Shown: positions 50,930-60,260 of the stretch, one piece after another
Numbering within the stretch: the stretch's first letter is position 1
Layout: each line of letters begins with the position of its first letter
Assembly: GCA_965224575.1 (NCBI GenBank)
Contig: CBDCZQ010000006.1
Coordinates: 2,108,001 to 2,172,000, forward strand
Direction of reading: 5' to 3'
From: QPIN01 sp965224575
Lineage (GTDB): Bacteria > Pseudomonadota > Gammaproteobacteria > Methylococcales > Methylomonadaceae
Length of the DNA stretch: 64,000 nt
Notes under the pieces: generated by a model
The model's input: only the letters and a program-made list of their open reading frames with translations
Told to the model about the DNA's origin: nothing
Database searches by the model: none
Position numbers and translations under genes: made by a program

Positions 50930-51751
50930 TTACATTTCTACTACCTGACTGGGATGTCGAACAAATAGTGTGTATTTGTTTTTTTGTTTAGTAATCCAGC
51001 CGCGAACTTCTATTTTTTTATTTTTATAGTATTTAAGATCAGGAAATAATGCTATGTGCTTTTTGCTGACTTTCAATGAAAATGACTCGGAAAATTTTAG
51101 ATAACTATTTTTTTTGGTGTGATGAATGTTTTTTACCTCACCGACAATTCTTTGCCAACCTTTATAGTTTGATCGATTTAATTGATTAGCTGGTTTACTT
51201 GCATATTCAGTCCGTTGCCAAATACCTAGTTTGTTTTGTTCTGCTTGTTGTTGAGCTTTTATTAAGACATCAGTATATTTTAAATTAGGTGGATAAATAC
51301 TAACTGTTCCGAAGCCTCTTTTTATTAACTCAAGGTTGATGTGTAGATTATCTTCGGTAAAAATATGGGCAAGTAAACGCTTATATTTATCCTTTTTTTC
51401 TACATCTCTTTCTAGCCTTATCCTTTTGTTTTTTAAAATCTTTAGTAACCAACGTTTTGCATCTTCACCTCCTGCTTGAGCCGATTTGTGTCTACCTTCA
51501 ACCTCGGGTGTATTAATACCTAGAAATCTAATTTTGTTACCATTAGATAACAAAACGGTATCTCCATCGTAAACTTTTTTTACTGAGTAATAAGAATGCC
51601 CTGCATCTACATGTAATATTTTAGCTCCTTGATGAGGTAAATCAGAAAAGTGTGTTTTTCCATAATTATCTTTCCATTGGAATATTTCAGCTTGGACTGG
51701 TAATGGACTAAGCAGTAAAAGGACTAACAATAAATACATAGGAGATGTCAA
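50930..51751 (-). CDS. exported nuclease, DUF4124 plus SNase domain
   Basis: A 273-residue protein. A signal peptide (about 1-21) precedes DUF4124 (F-Q-W-K-D-N-Y-G-K-T-H-F-S) and a thermonuclease domain: V-Y-D-G-D-T-V, I-R-F-L-G-I-N-T-P-E and R-L-L-A-H-I-F carry the Arg, Glu and Arg of the active site. It would degrade DNA or RNA outside the membrane. A C-terminal beta domain (about 210-270) may bind its substrate. Confidence 0.85.
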   Translation of the reverse strand: MTSPMYLLLVLLLLSPLPVQAEIFQWKDNYGKTHFSDLPHQGAKILHVDAGHSYYSVKKVYDGDTVLLSNGNKIRFLGINTPEVEGRHKSAQAGGEDAKRWLLKILKNKRIRLERDVEKKDKYKRLLAHIFTEDNLHINLELIKRGFGTVSIYPPNLKYTDVLIKAQQQAEQNKLGIWQRTEYASKPANQLNRSNYKGWQRIVGEVKNIHHTKKNSYLKFSESFSLKVSKKHIALFPDLKYYKNKKIEVRGWITKQKNKYTLFVRHPSQVVEM

Positions 51752-51831
51752 ATTTTAATTTTTTTAACTGAAGAATGATCTATTAATTAATAGAGCTACT
51801 TTAAAGAATAATCTGTTTTTAGAGAATTACT

Positions 51832-52275
51832 ATGCTTACCATTATTCAGCGTGTTACAGAAGCACAAGTTGTTGTTAATAACGAGACGATAGGGAAAATA
51901 GACCAAGGAATAATGGCACTTATTGCCATGGAAAAAGAAGATGATGAAAATGAGGCTAATCGTTTGCTAGAAAAAATACTTAACTATCGTATTTTTTCAG
52001 ATCAAAACGATAAAATGAATCTAAGTTTGCGTGATATAAAAGGCGGGTTGTTGCTTGTTCCTCAATTTACTTTAGCCGCAAACACCAAAAGTGGTAATCG
52101 TCCTAGCTTTTCAGCAGCTGCAGCGCCTGAAAAAGCAAGTCAATTATTTTCTTATTTTTGCCAGCAAGCAACAAAAAAATTCGCTTTAACAGAGTTTGGT
52201 CAATTTGGTGCTGATATGCAGGTTTCATTAATAAATGATGGGCCTGTTACGTTTTTATTAAAAACGAAGGGATGA
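51832..52275 (+). CDS. dtd: D-aminoacyl-tRNA deacylase
   Basis: A 147-residue DTD, which removes D-amino acids from tRNA. I-I-Q-R-V-T-E-A-Q-V starts it; V-P-Q-F-T-L and N-D-G-P-V-T-F are the active-site motifs. The length is normal. No SD is evident, with AGAGAATTAC before the ATG. Confidence 0.95.
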   Translation: MLTIIQRVTEAQVVVNNETIGKIDQGIMALIAMEKEDDENEANRLLEKILNYRIFSDQNDKMNLSLRDIKGGLLLVPQFTLAANTKSGNRPSFSAAAAPEKASQLFSYFCQQATKKFALTEFGQFGADMQVSLINDGPVTFLLKTKG

Positions 52276-52284
52276 TAAATAGAC

Positions 52285-52319
52285 TTGACTTTTGAGACGA
52301 CCGGTCGTACTATTGATTT
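52285..52319 (+). promoter_or_regulatory. tetR promoter with central operator palindrome
   Basis: TTGACT (52285-52290) and TACTAT (52308-52313) are 17 bp apart. The perfect 12-bp palindrome ACGACCGGTCGT (52297-52308) fills the spacer. The ATG at 52320 lies six bases after the -10, at the expected transcription start, with no SD, so the message is probably leaderless. Bound regulator would block its own promoter. A second GACCGGTC lies at 52974-52981. Confidence 0.8.
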
Positions 52320-52925
52320 ATGGAACAATTATCAAACAAAGAACTAAAACGCAATAAATTATTGGACCAGGGTGTGCTAATGCTTACTGAGCAAGGATAT
52401 CACGGTACTGGTCTTAAAGAAATTTTGGATATAGTTAAAATACCCAAAGGCTCTTTTTATAATTATTTTGCTAGTAAAGAAGAATATTGTGCAGAGGTGA
52501 TTAATCATTATATAGAACCATTTTTGCAACTATTAACTCATCATTTGCAATCGCCAGAGGTTAATGGTTTATTGGGTTTAAAACGGTATTATGAGGAGTT
52601 GATTGAAGAACTTGAGCAATCAGATTTTAAAGGAGGTTGCTTACTGGGTAATTTAATGGGTGAGATTGGAGATACCAGTGAAATTTGTAGAAACTCGTTA
52701 ATTAAAGCGGTCAATCGTTACAAAGAAATACAATTCGAAGCTTTAGTTAGAGCTCAAGAGGAGGGGGTTGTAAGAAATGATCGCTCAGCAAATATGATGG
52801 CTGATTTATTAATTAATAATTGGCAAGGTGCTCTTTTACGAATGAAAATTGAGCAATCAGTACAGCCTTTACGCGAATGTTGTGAAACATTGTTGGATGA
52901 TTATTTTTTAACCAAAATTCATTAG
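52320..52925 (+). CDS. TetR-family repressor
   Basis: A 201-residue regulator. The N-terminal HTH (G-T-G-L-K-E-I-L-D-I-V-K-I-P-K-G-S-F-Y-N-Y-F) spans residues about 25-55; the rest is a helical ligand domain with three cysteines (G-G-C-L, I-C-R-N, E-C-C-E). AcuR-type relatives bind ACGACCGGTCGT-like sites, and that palindrome is in its own promoter and before the next gene. It probably controls the methanethiol oxidation genes downstream. Confidence 0.9.
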   Translation: MEQLSNKELKRNKLLDQGVLMLTEQGYHGTGLKEILDIVKIPKGSFYNYFASKEEYCAEVINHYIEPFLQLLTHHLQSPEVNGLLGLKRYYEELIEELEQSDFKGGCLLGNLMGEIGDTSEICRNSLIKAVNRYKEIQFEALVRAQEEGVVRNDRSANMMADLLINNWQGALLRMKIEQSVQPLRECCETLLDDYFLTKIH

Positions 52926-52973
52926 AATCTCCTGTATTTAGAAAGGGAGATTTTATTTTTCAAAAATTAATAC

Positions 52974-52990
52974 GACCGGTCACATCGGTC
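52974..52990 (+). promoter_or_regulatory. second CCGGTC operator before the DUF4242 gene
   Basis: GACCGGTC at 52974-52981 is the core of the tetR operator, followed by CACATCGGTC with another half-site. It lies directly before the SD AGGAG (52991-52995) of the DUF4242 gene, so repressor bound here would cover the operon start. The -10 and -35 boxes are not clear. Confidence 0.65.
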
Positions 52991-53001
52991 AGGAGATGAA
53001 T

Positions 53002-53274
53002 ATGCCAAAGTATATTATAGAAAGAGAAATTCCAGGTGCAGGCAATTTAACAGAACAAGAGTTACACAGTATTTCTCAGAAATCTTGTTGCGTATTGAAA
53101 GAGATGGGACCTCAAATACAATGGTTGGAGAGTTTCGTCACTGACGATAAAATCTATTGTATTTATATTGCTCCAGATAAGGAAAGTATTATAGAACACG
53201 CCCAAAAAGGTGAGTTTCCAGCAAATTCAATTGCTGTTATTAAAACCATTATTGATCCAACCACAGGAGAGTAA
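53002..53274 (+). CDS. DUF4242 protein (nickel-binding-like)
   Basis: About 90 residues. I chose the second ATG (53002, M-P-K-Y-I-I-E-R-E-I-P-G) because it matches the family start and is six bases after AGGAG; the ATG at 52996 abuts the SD. The DUF4242 fold is a ferredoxin-like dimer, with one relative reported to bind nickel. Two cysteines in K-S-C-C could also bind metal. It leads the operon with mtoX. Confidence 0.8.
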   Translation: MPKYIIEREIPGAGNLTEQELHSISQKSCCVLKEMGPQIQWLESFVTDDKIYCIYIAPDKESIIEHAQKGEFPANSIAVIKTIIDPTTGE

Positions 53275-53323
53275 AAAAATAAATTATTAGAATTATTAAA
53301 AAAATATAAAAAGAGGAAGGAAA

Positions 53324-54697
53324 ATGAGTAAACAATTAAAAAAATCAATTTATCCATGGCAACACTTGTTAAAAGCTTGTGTTTTTACAGTAGCAACTTT
53401 GTTGGTTTCTGCTCCCATAAGTGCAGATGAAACTTGTCAATCACCTTATATGGCCAAAATAACAGGGCAGGAAGATTTTGTCTATGTTTGGACATTGGGT
53501 ATGGAAGGGCTAGGTGATGAGCAAGATAAATTAGTCACCGTTGATGTAAATCCTAAATCAAAGACTTATGGGAAAGTGATTAATAGTCTTTCCGTTGGAG
53601 GTAGGAATGAGGCACATCACTCAGGTTTTACCGATGATAGAAAGTTTTTATGGGCTGGGGGGTTAGATACCAATAAAATTTTTATCTTTGATGTTCATAC
53701 TAACCCTAATAAACCAACATTAATAAAAACGATAACGGACTTTGTTGCTAAAAGTGGTGGCGCTGTTGGGCCGCATACAACCTATGCCTTGCCAGGCCGA
53801 ATGATGATAACCGCTTTGTCTAATAATAAAGATCATGGTGGTCGTACAGCGTTGGTTGAATATACAAATGAAGGTGAATATATTACAACGCATTGGACAC
53901 CTACTGACAGTGATCTGAATGGTGCAATCAAAACAGGTAAGTATGCCGATGGTTATGGCTATGATGTTCGTGTTTTACCAAGAAGAAATGCGATGTTTAC
54001 TTCATCATTTACGGGCTGGTCAAATTACATGATGGATTTTGGAAAAATGTTGGCTGACCCAGAAGCTATGAAGCATTTTGGTAATACCGTAGTGCAATGG
54101 AATTTACATACACGCCAACCTAAAAAAATATTAGATGTGCCAGGTGCACCACTTGAGATTCGTTGTGCATGGGATCCAAAACACGATTATTGTTTTACTA
54201 CTACGGCGTTAACTTCCAAAATCTGGTTAATTTATCAAGATAAAAAAAGTCAATGGCAAAGTAAAGAAGTGGCGGATATAGCTGACCCAAGTAAGATCCC
54301 TTTACCTGTTGATATTTCTATCCAAAGTGATGACAACCTACTTTGGGTGAATACTTTTATGGATGGTATGACACGAGCTTTTGATATTTCTGATCCCTTT
54401 AAACCTAAGCAGATTTTTGAGCAAAAGATTGGTGCGCAGGTGAATATGGTTTCATCAAGCTGGGATGGGAAGCGTCTTTATTACACGTCTTCTTTGTTGG
54501 CTAATTGGGATAAAAAAGGAAAAGATAACGAGCAGTTTTTAAAACTTTATCATTGGGATGGGGAAAAACTTAGCGAACAATTTTCAATTGATTTTATCAA
54601 GGCGAAACTAGGCAGGGCACATCAAATGCGTTTTGGTGCCTATTCTCTTTATGCTAACAAAGCTGTACCAGTTAAAAACTTAGCTCTAAATAAATAG
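53324..54697 (+). CDS. mtoX: methanethiol oxidase (selenium-binding-protein family)
   Basis: A 457-residue SBP56-family protein. A signal peptide (about 1-35, ending I-S-A-D-E) exports it. The mature start C-Q-S-P-Y-M-A, then G-M-E-G-L-G-D-E-Q-D-K-L-V-T-V-D, G-R-N-E-A-H-H-S-G-F and L-W-A-G-G-L-D-T-N-K are hallmarks; the H-H and later H residues fit the copper site. It oxidises methanethiol to formaldehyde, sulfide and hydrogen peroxide. AGAGGAAGG provides the SD. It is followed by an SCO-MauG fusion, as in known mto loci. Confidence 0.93.
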   Translation: MSKQLKKSIYPWQHLLKACVFTVATLLVSAPISADETCQSPYMAKITGQEDFVYVWTLGMEGLGDEQDKLVTVDVNPKSKTYGKVINSLSVGGRNEAHHSGFTDDRKFLWAGGLDTNKIFIFDVHTNPNKPTLIKTITDFVAKSGGAVGPHTTYALPGRMMITALSNNKDHGGRTALVEYTNEGEYITTHWTPTDSDLNGAIKTGKYADGYGYDVRVLPRRNAMFTSSFTGWSNYMMDFGKMLADPEAMKHFGNTVVQWNLHTRQPKKILDVPGAPLEIRCAWDPKHDYCFTTTALTSKIWLIYQDKKSQWQSKEVADIADPSKIPLPVDISIQSDDNLLWVNTFMDGMTRAFDISDPFKPKQIFEQKIGAQVNMVSSSWDGKRLYYTSSLLANWDKKGKDNEQFLKLYHWDGEKLSEQFSIDFIKAKLGRAHQMRFGAYSLYANKAVPVKNLALNK

Positions 54698-54733
54698 AAA
54701 TAAGTTACGGTCATTAAGTTAATAAAATTTATC

Positions 54734-54821
54734 ATGTAGGTTGGGCTAACAGCTCTTTCGTTAATCCAACGTTTTTATATTTAATGTTGGGTTGCCAAAG
54801 AGACGGCAGCCCAAGCTACAA
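54734..54821. repeat. TGTAGGTTGGG interspersed repeat, inverted full copy
   Basis: Two hairpins: TGTAGGTTGGGCTAACAGCT with CGTTAATCCAAC, then GTTGGGTTGCC with GGCAGCCCAAGCTACA. It is the reverse complement of the copy at 37949-38034. It lies between mtoX and the SCO-MauG gene and could reduce readthrough into the latter. Confidence 0.75.
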
Positions 54822-54849
54822 TAATACCTTATTGTTATGAGACCTCATC

Positions 54850-56781
54850 ATGTCATTACTCAAAATTTCTCAATGGTTGTTTGTATTATTAATTAGCATG
54901 CCTCAACTAGTTTATGCTGAGCAACCACAAGCAATATTAGCACCTGGTTATAGCCCTTTAAAATTTATTGCACCAGAAGCGGGTAGTTATCTATTGCCCC
55001 CGCTTGGTCAGGCGGCTAACGGTCAGGTTCTTAATACAAAAAATACCGGTATTGAACTCTATGACTTGATGGGTGATAAAATTGTTTTACTTAGTTTTAT
55101 ATATTCAACCTGTAGTGACGTTAATGGATGCCCATTGGCTACTGCTGTATTTCATAAAATTAAACGCAGGCTAGAAAAGGAGTCACAATTAGCCAATCAA
55201 TTACGTCTACTTACTTTAAGTTTTAATCCAGAGCATGATACCCCTGATGTAATGAGAAATTATGGCAAAGGCTTACAAAGTTCATCATTGGATTGGCAGT
55301 TTTTAACTACTCGGTCGGAGCAGGAATTACTACCAATATTGCAACATTATCGGCAAAATATTCAAAATATTGTTGATGAAGAAGGGCAGTCTACGGGGAC
55401 TTTTTCTCATATATTACGAGTTTATTTGATTGATAAAAATAAAAAAATTCGTAACATTTATAGTGTTTCATTTTTACATGCAGATACTTTAATCAATGAT
55501 GTCAAAACTTTGCTTGCAGATACTTATATACAATCAGCTAAAGTAAGCGAAGAGCAAGCGACTAAAATATCGTATTATCAAGCAGGCGATAATAAATTAG
55601 CATATGAGAAAAAAGATTATCAAACCCAATCAGTTGCACTAACAGATCGAATAGGGAAACGGACAAATTTAATTCAGACAATCAATACCCCACCATTGGG
55701 ATTACCTAAACTAGCAATACCAGATAATAACCCAATCACTAAAGCAAAAATAAGTTTAGGCAAAAAATTATTCTTTGATCGTCGATTATCCATCAATAAT
55801 ACATTTTCCTGTGCCATGTGTCATATTCCAGAACAAGGCTTCAGCAGTAATGAAATGGCAACATCAGTGGGTGTGGAAGGACGTACGGTTAGACGTAATG
55901 CCCCAACACTTTATAACGTGGCTTATTACCAAACATTTTTCCATGATGGCAGGGAAAATACATTAGAACAACAAGTCTGGGGGCCGTTACTTGCTAGAAA
56001 TGAAATGGCAAACCCCTCGATTGGTTATGTTATTAATAAAATAAACCAATTGCCTGAGTATCAAGACTTATTTGAGCAAGCGTTTAATCGCCCCGCTGGA
56101 ATGGAAACAATAGGTCAGGCAATTGCTAGTTATCAACGAACACTTAATTCTGCCAATTCCGGTTTTGATCGTTGGTTTTTTTCTAAGCAAGGTAAAGCCT
56201 TAACTCAATCAGCACAACAGGGTTACCAGTTATTTATAGGAAAAGGGCAGTGCAGCCAATGTCATTCTATCTCGTCATCAGAAGCTTTATTTACTGATAA
56301 TCAGTTTCATAATACTGGGGTTGGTTTTCAACGAGCAATGAAATCATCAAAAAAAACAATAAAAGTTCAGTTAGCTCCAGGTATATTTGCTGATGTAGAT
56401 AATCAAGTGATTAAGTCTGTCAGTGAAAGTAAACGTAATGATTTAGGCCGTTATGAAGTCACTCAAAATCCAGAAGACAGATGGAAATATAAAACTCCAT
56501 CATTAAGAAATATCAGTCTAACAGCCCCTTATATGCATGATGGTTCAATATTGACTTTAGAACAAATTATTCGTTTTTATAATCAAGGTGGCATTGCAAA
56601 TGAAACTTTAGATCCATTGATCAAACCACTGAATTTATCTGAGCAGGAAATAAAAGGTTTGTTAGCATTTTTAAAGTCTTTGACAGGTAGCAATGTTCAG
56701 CAGTTGGTCTCTGATGCTTATACTCAGCCTATTGGCGATACTTCAGGGCACGAAGAAATGGGTTATCAAAAACCAAGGTAG
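54850..56781 (+). CDS. SCO1-MauG fusion protein
   Basis: A 643-residue exported protein. A signal peptide (about 1-23) precedes an SCO domain (about 60-225) with C88 and C94 (C-S-D-V-N-G-C, C-x5-C rather than the usual C-x3-C) and a late H near residue 187, which bind copper. The second half is a di-haem MauG/cytochrome c peroxidase with C-A-M-C-H at 321 and C-S-Q-C-H at 468. In mto operons SCO and MauG are expected to mature the copper enzyme MtoX; here they are fused in one polypeptide. Confidence 0.9.
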   Translation: MSLLKISQWLFVLLISMPQLVYAEQPQAILAPGYSPLKFIAPEAGSYLLPPLGQAANGQVLNTKNTGIELYDLMGDKIVLLSFIYSTCSDVNGCPLATAVFHKIKRRLEKESQLANQLRLLTLSFNPEHDTPDVMRNYGKGLQSSSLDWQFLTTRSEQELLPILQHYRQNIQNIVDEEGQSTGTFSHILRVYLIDKNKKIRNIYSVSFLHADTLINDVKTLLADTYIQSAKVSEEQATKISYYQAGDNKLAYEKKDYQTQSVALTDRIGKRTNLIQTINTPPLGLPKLAIPDNNPITKAKISLGKKLFFDRRLSINNTFSCAMCHIPEQGFSSNEMATSVGVEGRTVRRNAPTLYNVAYYQTFFHDGRENTLEQQVWGPLLARNEMANPSIGYVINKINQLPEYQDLFEQAFNRPAGMETIGQAIASYQRTLNSANSGFDRWFFSKQGKALTQSAQQGYQLFIGKGQCSQCHSISSSEALFTDNQFHNTGVGFQRAMKSSKKTIKVQLAPGIFADVDNQVIKSVSESKRNDLGRYEVTQNPEDRWKYKTPSLRNISLTAPYMHDGSILTLEQIIRFYNQGGIANETLDPLIKPLNLSEQEIKGLLAFLKSLTGSNVQQLVSDAYTQPIGDTSGHEEMGYQKPR

Positions 56782-56905
56782 AGAAATTAAAAATGCATTT
56801 TAATTGAAGTTGTAATACTTGTACTTATGATTTTTCAAAGTAAAAGTTTTTGCTTCTTTGGCAATCCAACAAACATGGTATGAAAATATATAAATATGAT
56901 TAGAT

Positions 56906-57430
56906 TTATTTTATCAGTCCTGGATAAGGCTTAAATTTATCATTCTTATGTTGACTACAGGCAGTCAATTGGTAAGTTTTATCGTCAATTGTGAAACTTA
57001 TTTTTTCTAGTGTTGTTGTTCTTTTACAGCGAGCACCTTTTGCTGTACTTCCTTGGCACTGACCATCATCACTTAAATCATTGTTAGAAGTACTGCTCTT
57101 TGCTTTTTCTTGTTTCGTACTTGCGGTCTCTTTTGGCTTAGTGGTTTTCTTAGCAGGCGTTGGTGATTTTTTGGGGGCGGACGTTGTTTTAGCAACAGGC
57201 TCTGGTTCTTTTTGTTCTGTTATTTTTTGATTATTTTCTTCTTGACTATCAATGGTTGTTTCAACAAATATTTTTTTTCTAAAAATAATGGTAAGAGCAA
57301 CTAAAAGGAAGAGAGGCCAAGCTGAAAAAAATATAGTCGAGCCAGTACTTTCAGCTGCCAGCGCTTGATTAGAGATTAGAGTAAAACTTAAGGTACTGAT
57401 TGAAATAACGGTACTTTTTTTTATAAACAT
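56906..57430 (-). CDS. membrane-anchored protein with DUF5763-like Cys domain
   Basis: A 174-residue protein. A signal-like N-terminus (about 1-25), a membrane helix (about 33-50, W-P-L-F-L-L-V-A-L-T-I-I-F), a Lys/Pro/Thr-rich linker (about 60-120), then a small domain with D-D-G-Q-C-Q-G-S-T-A-K-G-A-R-C-K-R and C-S-Q-H. The final motif resembles DUF5763, a short zinc-binding-like domain. Function unknown. Confidence 0.65.
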   Translation of the reverse strand: MFIKKSTVISISTLSFTLISNQALAAESTGSTIFFSAWPLFLLVALTIIFRKKIFVETTIDSQEENNQKITEQKEPEPVAKTTSAPKKSPTPAKKTTKPKETASTKQEKAKSSTSNNDLSDDGQCQGSTAKGARCKRTTTLEKISFTIDDKTYQLTACSQHKNDKFKPYPGLIK

Positions 57431-57578
57431 TCTAAACGGCCCTTTATTATTATGTAAGAATTTTGTTATATCTCAACGGATCATATTCTGTATTGACCAA
57501 AACCAACGGGTAAATAACTGCTCTGTAATCGCTCGAACTAGGACAATAGCGTTAAAAATAACACGTTTAGAGGGAGTA

Positions 57579-58160
57579 TTACAACTTTCTATTAAGAATT
57601 GAAAGCTCCAGAGCACCTGCTAAGAAAAATTCACTCACTAACATTTTTTGTTTTTGGATACTATAGACTGTTCTTCTACCCCATATTTGTTGGTCAATGT
57701 TTATTTTATTTGTGAGGGAGTTTGTCCAAAGATGCTGTGGAATACAGCAAGTATTTAATTCTAACCGTTCTAGTTTAGGGTAAGAAAAGATGACTTCGCC
57801 TAAAGGTCGAGTGCCTAAGTGAGAAAGATTTCGTTTAGCTACTTGAATAGTCTGTTCTGGAAGAATCGTTCTGGCTAGAATTAAAGGTTTTCCATCTGCG
57901 TGTAATAACACTTCCCGAATTAAATTGAATTGTTGGTGAGGAAGATTAAGAATATTACATTCGCTTAAATAGGCTGGTTTCCAACGGTGAAATAGAATTT
58001 CAACAGTGACTGCTTGACCATAAAAATTTCGTAAACGCTTGGTTAAAGAGTTTTTCTCATAAACCCACGAGTGTATATTTAAAGGAAGTATCGTTTTTAT
58101 ACCAGGGCGATTTTTTTTCCATTGTGGATCTTGGGTAAATAGGAAACTATTTTTATGCAC
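57579..58160 (-). CDS. ubiC: chorismate lyase
   Basis: A 193-residue UbiC, which makes 4-hydroxybenzoate for ubiquinone. V-T-V-E-I-L and R-E-V-L-L-H-A-D-G-K-P carry the conserved Arg, and G-T-R-P-L-G-E-V-I-F follows. The catalytic Glu fits the E of L-V-S-E-F-F-L-A-G-A. It is seven bases from recG on the same strand. Confidence 0.9.
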   Translation of the reverse strand: MHKNSFLFTQDPQWKKNRPGIKTILPLNIHSWVYEKNSLTKRLRNFYGQAVTVEILFHRWKPAYLSECNILNLPHQQFNLIREVLLHADGKPLILARTILPEQTIQVAKRNLSHLGTRPLGEVIFSYPKLERLELNTCCIPQHLWTNSLTNKINIDQQIWGRRTVYSIQKQKMLVSEFFLAGALELSILNRKL

Positions 58161-58166
58161 TTAAGA

Positions 58167-60245
58167 CTATACCTCTGAATATTGATTTGAATGACCTAGC
58201 CATCGATCAATGATGGGCTGAATACTATCGGGATATTGAGAACAAATTATTTCAGCTGCTTCTTGTACAGACTCTAATAAATCTGTGTCACGATTAAGAT
58301 TGGCAATTTTTAATTGCATCAGTCCTGTTTGCCTCGTTCCCATGACATCACCTGGGCCGCGTAATTCTAAATCTTTTTCTGCAATGATAAAACCATCATT
58401 ACTTTCTCTTAGAATACCTAAGCGATGTTTCCCGTTGTTAGATAGTGGGGATTGATACATTAATAAGCAATAACTTTCTTGATCGCCTCGGCCGACTCTA
58501 CCTCTTAATTGATGAAGTTGTGATAGACCTAATCGTTCTGCATTTTCAATAATCATTAAGCTGGCATTTGGGACATCAACTCCAACTTCTATTACTGTGG
58601 TTGCAACTAGTAAATCATATTCATAGTTTTTAAACCCCTGCATGACTGCTTCTTTTTCTATAGATTTCATTCTACCGTGAACTAAGGCTATTTTTACATT
58701 GGGTAACGCTTGGGTTAAATATTCATATGTTTTTTCTGCTGCCTCGCACTGCAATATATCAGATTCTTCAATTAAGGTGCAGACCCAGTAAGTTTGGTGT
58801 TTTTTTATCGCCCATTGTTCGATTTTTGCAATGACTTCTTCGCGTCGATTGGATGGAATAACGCTTGTAGTCACTGGTTTTCTGCCAGGTGGTAATTCAT
58901 CAATGATAGAAATATCCAGATCTGAATATTGCAACATTGCAAGGGTTCGGGGAATTGGGGTGGCTGTCATTACAAGCTGATGTGGTCGAGAGTATTTAGT
59001 TTGGCCTTTTTCTCTTAAGGCAAGGCGTTGATGTACACCAAAGCGGTGTTGTTCATCAATGATGATAAGTCCCAGTTTATTAAAATTAACACTTTCTTGA
59101 AACAGCGCATGAGTGCCTATAATAATACTGGCTGTTCCTTGCTCAATTGCTTCTAACGCTTCTTTTCTCTCTTTTCCTTTGAGTTGACCGGTTAAATAAA
59201 CTATTTCTATTTTTGTGTTTATAAACCATTGTTTGAAATTAGCTAATAGCTGCTCAGACAGTAATTCAGTAGGAGCCATTATTGCAACCTGATATTGGGT
59301 AGAGACGGCGAGCAAGGCTGCATGAGCAGCAACAACAGTTTTTCCTGAGCCGACATCGCCTTGAACTAGTCTTAACATGGGGTGGCCAGAAGTACAGTCA
59401 GAAATAATTTCTTCTATGACTCGTTTTTGAGCATTAGTGAACTGGAAAGAAAGGTTTTGAACAAACGCTTCGATTTGTAATTTATCTACATTAAAAACCG
59501 GTGCTTGCCATTTTTTAACAGCGTTTTTGCTTTTTAATAAAATAAGATGGTGGGCTAATAACTCTTCAAATGCGAGTCTTTTTAACGCGGGTAAATGTCC
59601 TAGCTGAAGCTGTTCGGCAGTAATTTGTTCTTCTGGCTCGTGAATTGATAATAGAGCATTATTTAGGGAAGGGTAATTAAGCTTATCTAATAAAATTTTA
59701 GGTAGCCAATCAGTCAGCTCTTGCTTATCTTTTAGGCATAACGTTAACGCTTGGGAGACTGCTTTTCTAAGAGTAGATTGACGTAATCCTTCAGTCAATG
59801 GATAGATAGGGGTTAAACGAGGTTCTGTTATATTTTCTGTAGATGAAATTATTTTATATTCCGGGTGGACAATTTCTAATCCTTGATAGCCATGCCGAAT
59901 TTCTCCAAAGCAACTGATTAACGTGCCAGGACTAAGATTGGACTGTTGTCTGGCATTAAAGTGAAAGAATCTTAATGTTAAATGGCCAGATGAATCACTA
60001 ATTCTGCAGAGTAAACTGCGCCGACCTTTCATTAATACATCTGTAAATTCAACCGTTCCACATGTTAATACAGCCATGCCAGGAGATAATGTATTGATGG
60101 GGTATATTCTTGTACGGTCTTCGTAGCGATGTGGTAAGTGGAAAAGTAAATCTTGAACTGTATATATCCCTAATTTTTCTAAGCGTATAACAGACTGGGG
60201 GCCAATACCTGCTAATGAAGCTACTGGTTGTGCCAGTGTTTCCAT
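58167..60245 (-). CDS. recG: ATP-dependent DNA helicase RecG
   Basis: A 692-residue fork-regression helicase. The wedge/OB domain spans about 1-160. Walker A is G-D-V-G-S-G-K-T, Walker B D-E-Q-H-R-F-G, motif III M-T-A-T-P-I-P-R-T and the TRG motif lies after the second RecA-like lobe. Full length. It follows ridA on the minus strand. Confidence 0.96.
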   Translation of the reverse strand: METLAQPVASLAGIGPQSVIRLEKLGIYTVQDLLFHLPHRYEDRTRIYPINTLSPGMAVLTCGTVEFTDVLMKGRRSLLCRISDSSGHLTLRFFHFNARQQSNLSPGTLISCFGEIRHGYQGLEIVHPEYKIISSTENITEPRLTPIYPLTEGLRQSTLRKAVSQALTLCLKDKQELTDWLPKILLDKLNYPSLNNALLSIHEPEEQITAEQLQLGHLPALKRLAFEELLAHHLILLKSKNAVKKWQAPVFNVDKLQIEAFVQNLSFQFTNAQKRVIEEIISDCTSGHPMLRLVQGDVGSGKTVVAAHAALLAVSTQYQVAIMAPTELLSEQLLANFKQWFINTKIEIVYLTGQLKGKERKEALEAIEQGTASIIIGTHALFQESVNFNKLGLIIIDEQHRFGVHQRLALREKGQTKYSRPHQLVMTATPIPRTLAMLQYSDLDISIIDELPPGRKPVTTSVIPSNRREEVIAKIEQWAIKKHQTYWVCTLIEESDILQCEAAEKTYEYLTQALPNVKIALVHGRMKSIEKEAVMQGFKNYEYDLLVATTVIEVGVDVPNASLMIIENAERLGLSQLHQLRGRVGRGDQESYCLLMYQSPLSNNGKHRLGILRESNDGFIIAEKDLELRGPGDVMGTRQTGLMQLKIANLNRDTDLLESVQEAAEIICSQYPDSIQPIIDRWLGHSNQYSEV

Positions 60246-60260
60246 TTGAAAGCCTATTTT

